Shown here: in pieces, positions 61,233 to 64,000 of the stretch | Layout: each line of letters begins with the position of its first letter | Position numbering within the stretch: the first letter of the stretch is position 1 | NCBI RefSeq assembly: GCF_000341285.1 | Contig: NW_005178468.1 | Coordinates: 164,051 to 228,050 of the forward strand | Source of the DNA: Galdieria sulphuraria | Taxonomy: Eukaryota > Rhodophyta > Bangiophyceae > Galdieriales > Galdieriaceae | Direction: 5' to 3' | Length of the DNA stretch: 64,000 bases | The notes under the pieces: generated by a model | Told to the model about the DNA's origin: nothing | The model's database searches: none | The model's input: the letters and a program-made list of their open reading frames with translations, nothing else | Position numbers and translations under genes: made by a program

Positions 61233-63661
61233 TCAGTTTACATTCTCTATCTTGGAATGTATATTACCATTTTCTAGAATAGATTGCGTAAAATCATATT
61301 TTTGCCAAATATTGCTACTACAATTGTTGGATATTTCCTTTTGGTCCTGTACAAGTTCTTCATAGTCCATCAAGAAAACATCATTTTCTGAAAGCAACAT
61401 TTGTAACTCTTCACTACTAACAGTTTCCTTCTCTATTAACATATTTGCCAATTTGTCCAATACATGTCGATTGCTTTCGAGAACATTTCTGGCTCTTTGA
61501 TAAGCTTGTTCAACCAAACGAGTTACTTCTTGGTCTATCCATAATTTTGTTTCCCCACTTAAATAAACATTATTTCTCAAAGCAAACTCTCTTCCTAAAA
61601 ATGGATGACTATTAGAAGACTGATCCACAAACATAGGACCAAGTACTGAAGACATCCCAAACTTGGTGACCATCTGACGTGCAATGTTAGTCACATGTTG
61701 AAAATCATTAGCTGCTCCTGTAGTGACTTGATCTTCTCCAAAAACAATTTCCTCAGCAATTCGACCTCCTAAACCAACAGCTAGTTGGCTCTCCAAATAT
61801 TGTCTCGAATATAAACCAGTCTCTATTCTACTTTCATCGATAGGACTAAAGAATGTTAATCCTCCAGCAGAACCTCTAGGAATGATAGATATTTTCAGAA
61901 CCTGATCATAATTGGGAGATAACGCTCCTACTAAGGCATGTCCAGCCTCGTGATAAGAAACCAAACGTTTGTAATAATCATTAAAAGTAAATTGCTTCTT
62001 TTCAGGCCCTAACAGAATTCGATCCAAAGCATCCTCCAAATCTTCTTCCATAATAAGTTGATGTTCTCGACGTGCTGCCAGAATAGCTGCTTCATTCATT
62101 AAATTTTGAAGAGATGCACCTGAAAATCCTGGTGTTCTTCTTGCAATCTTTTCTAAATGAATAAAACTATCCAAAGCTTTTCCTCTTGCATGAACTTTTA
62201 AAATAGCAGTTCTTGTATTCATATCTGGAAACTCAATCATAATTCGCCTATCAAAACGACCTGCTCTTAACAAGGCTCTATCCAACACATCCGATCGATT
62301 GGTTGCAGCTAATACTATAATACCTCTATAAAGTAATTCTATAAGAATAAATAGTCATTGTTCATAAAGACTACAACTTACTTATTCTCATCAAACCCAT
62401 CCATTTCCGTCAATAACTGATTCAGAGTTTGTTCTCTTTCATCATTCCCTCCAGCAACTCCTGCACCTCGTTGTCTACCTACCGCGTCTATTTCATCAAT
62501 AAAAATAATACACGGAGCATTCTTTTTGGCTTGCGCAAATAAGTCACGAACACGACTAGCACCAACTCCAACAAACATTTCTACAAATTCTGAACCTGCA
62601 ATAGAAAAGAAAGCAACTCCAGCTTCACCTGCAACTGCTCTGGCCAACAAAGTCTTTCCAGTTCCAGGAGGACCCTCCAAAATGACGCCTCTAGGCACTT
62701 TTGCACCAACTTGTGAGAATATTTCTGGATTGCGAACAAATTCAACTACTTCTTGAAGTTCTACTTTTACACTATCATAACCTGCTACATCCTGAAATGT
62801 TACACCGACAAGCATTCGTAATGAAACTCGTGCGTTGGCTTTTTGAAGATCAAATGGAGCCAAAGAACCACCTAACAACGACTTTTGTAAAAAATAAAGC
62901 AATAGAACAAAAGGTATCGGAAATAGGAGACCTTTGAGAAAATAAACGAGTCCACTCTCCTTATACTTTGGAAGGATAACGATATCCACCTTGTGTTTAG
63001 AAAGATAAGCAATCAGATTGGAAGAATGTGGTGGTAGTGCACGTAACTTGTATCTTCCACCATCTTTCGTAATGGCTATCAACTGTGACTGATCAGCTGA
63101 AAAAATTACTCTCAACACTTGCCCTTGTTTCACTGCTTTCAGTAACTGTGAATATCTCCAAGACCAAACTGAAAAAGGAGTATTATTCTTAGCATGAGTG
63201 TTTCTGGTATGGATGAATGACCTCGACTGCCTAAGGGGAGCTGCGTATGTCATAGTAGTTTGAAAAGGCGCCACTGATAAACATAGAACAATCGCAAAGA
63301 CTATACGCTTGAGAGTTGCCTTCCATTTCTCCAGTAAAGTATTCCTTTCCAATCGATTATTACTTTGATTTCTATCTTCTGTACACTTATGGGAAGACTT
63401 CCAAGTGTCCAATTGGGAAACGACCACTGAAACAAGAGGACGGGATCCACTTGGAATACAACCACAGCCACAACAGTAATAAAACAACTTGACTTTATCA
63501 ACTCTACGCAAAGTGCAACTTGCTTTTCGTGTCCACAAGGTTTTATGGAATTGCTTTTTTAAAAGACAAGGTTTCCCAAAACAACACTGGTCATCAACAA
63601 ACGATAACAAAGCCATGGAATCTAATAAACTATTCCAAACAACAAAATGTTCATTTTCCAA
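61233..63661 (-). CDS. FTSH: FtsH ATP-dependent zinc metalloprotease, plastid
   Basis: Membrane-bound AAA protease that degrades damaged photosystem proteins. Exons 62382-63661 and 61233-62325 (56-bp intron) give 790 aa. Residues 1-118 look like a transit peptide; residues 119-136 are hydrophobic and end in a TYAAP lumen-signal-type site; a second span is at about 235-258. The AAA module has Walker [21 protein letters not shown] (about 332), Walker [17 protein letters not shown] and SRH-type RAGRFDRR. The zinc site [10 protein letters not shown] is intact (about 552), so this is an active protease and not an FtsHi pseudo-protease. Confidence 0.95.
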
Positions 63662-63908
63662 AACTTGGAAACAATCTTTATAGACTAGTGCAAACTATTT
63701 TCATGTTTATGTAAAATAAATTTCTTTTATAACTTGTATCATTCATTCTTTTCTCTATTCAGCTCTTCTTGATATTTCTCATTGAACTAGAAACTTCCAA
63801 AATGAGGATGTAATAGCAAATGCCGTTGCATCAAGGCCGTCGATAAAATTTCCATTCCTATAGTTGTGTTTTAGACTGTTGGTGGGTTTAGGTGGTTTTG
63901 ATTGTCAT

Positions 63909-64000
63909 ATGCAGAAAGGAACCAGACTCGTTTACAGTGCTACAAGAAATTTACTTGCAGGATGTAACATACGAGCGAATATTTCGTCTTCCGTCAAATA
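63909..64000 (+). CDS. Start of a further gene, cut by window end
   Basis: An ATG at 63909 opens a frame to the window edge, MQKGTRLVYSATRNLLAG and on, basic, Ser/Asn-rich and without acids, as in organelle targeting peptides. It is divergent from FtsH with 247 bp between starts. Too short to identify. Confidence 0.4.
   Translation, partial: MQKGTRLVYSATRNLLAGCNIRANISSSVK

Overview
The window looks like nuclear DNA of a unicellular red alga of the cyanidiophyte type; Galdieria is the best guess. The signs are AT-rich, very closely packed genes, small spliceosomal introns (mostly 40-65 bp, GT-AG), plastid-targeted nuclear genes (FtsH protease, Cpn60, prolycopene isomerase, a likely plastid GGPP synthase) beside ordinary eukaryotic genes (UPF1, Sm B, Prp19, delta-COP, GSK3, ATM, Ku80), and a HAP2/GCS1 gamete fusogen. 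The species is an inference. I see no mobile element, virus-derived element, CRISPR array, tRNA or rRNA.

Layout. 1-2.4 kb: HAP2 (cut by the left edge) and a six-exon gene for an unknown, probably thylakoid, protein. 2.7-7.6 kb: UPF1, a PP2C phosphatase and a small secreted-like protein. 7.7-19.5 kb: CAF-1 large subunit and, divergent from it by 65 bp, a 17-exon ATM kinase. 20.4-25.9 kb: a HAD phosphatase, Ku80 and cysteinyl-tRNA synthetase. 25.9-32.8 kb: eIF2B beta, GGPP synthase, RAD23, an unknown membrane protein, a coiled-coil protein and Sm B. 33-38.3 kb: an ankyrin protein, a LIM-domain protein and a half-size ABCA transporter. 38.4-42.7 kb: GSK3, a GDT1-type transporter, N-terminal methyltransferase and a membrane protein. 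42.9-46.8 kb: three small unknown genes, ribosomal protein L4 and an enoyl-CoA hydratase family member. 46.9-52.3 kb: Prp19, plastid Cpn60 and a family 4 glycosyltransferase. 52.6-64 kb: delta-COP, an F-box/LRR protein, a TrmA/RumA-type methyltransferase, carotenoid isomerase, a TLS1/C9orf78 protein, FtsH and the first codons of one more gene.

For most multi-exon genes I joined exons by hand and checked that the summed length divides by three and that the product matches its family across each junction; those gene models are firm. Weak models are the third exon of HAP2, the first exon of delta-COP, the 3' end of CAF-1 and the small gene at 42.95-43.4 kb.

Functionally the window is mixed housekeeping rather than an operon-like system. 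Two themes stand out. Four genome-maintenance genes (CAF-1 p150, ATM, Ku80, RAD23) lie within 22 kb, two of them in a head-to-head pair. Many neighbouring genes share tiny spaces: 10-65 bp between divergent starts and 2-55 bp between convergent stops, so transcripts must overlap.
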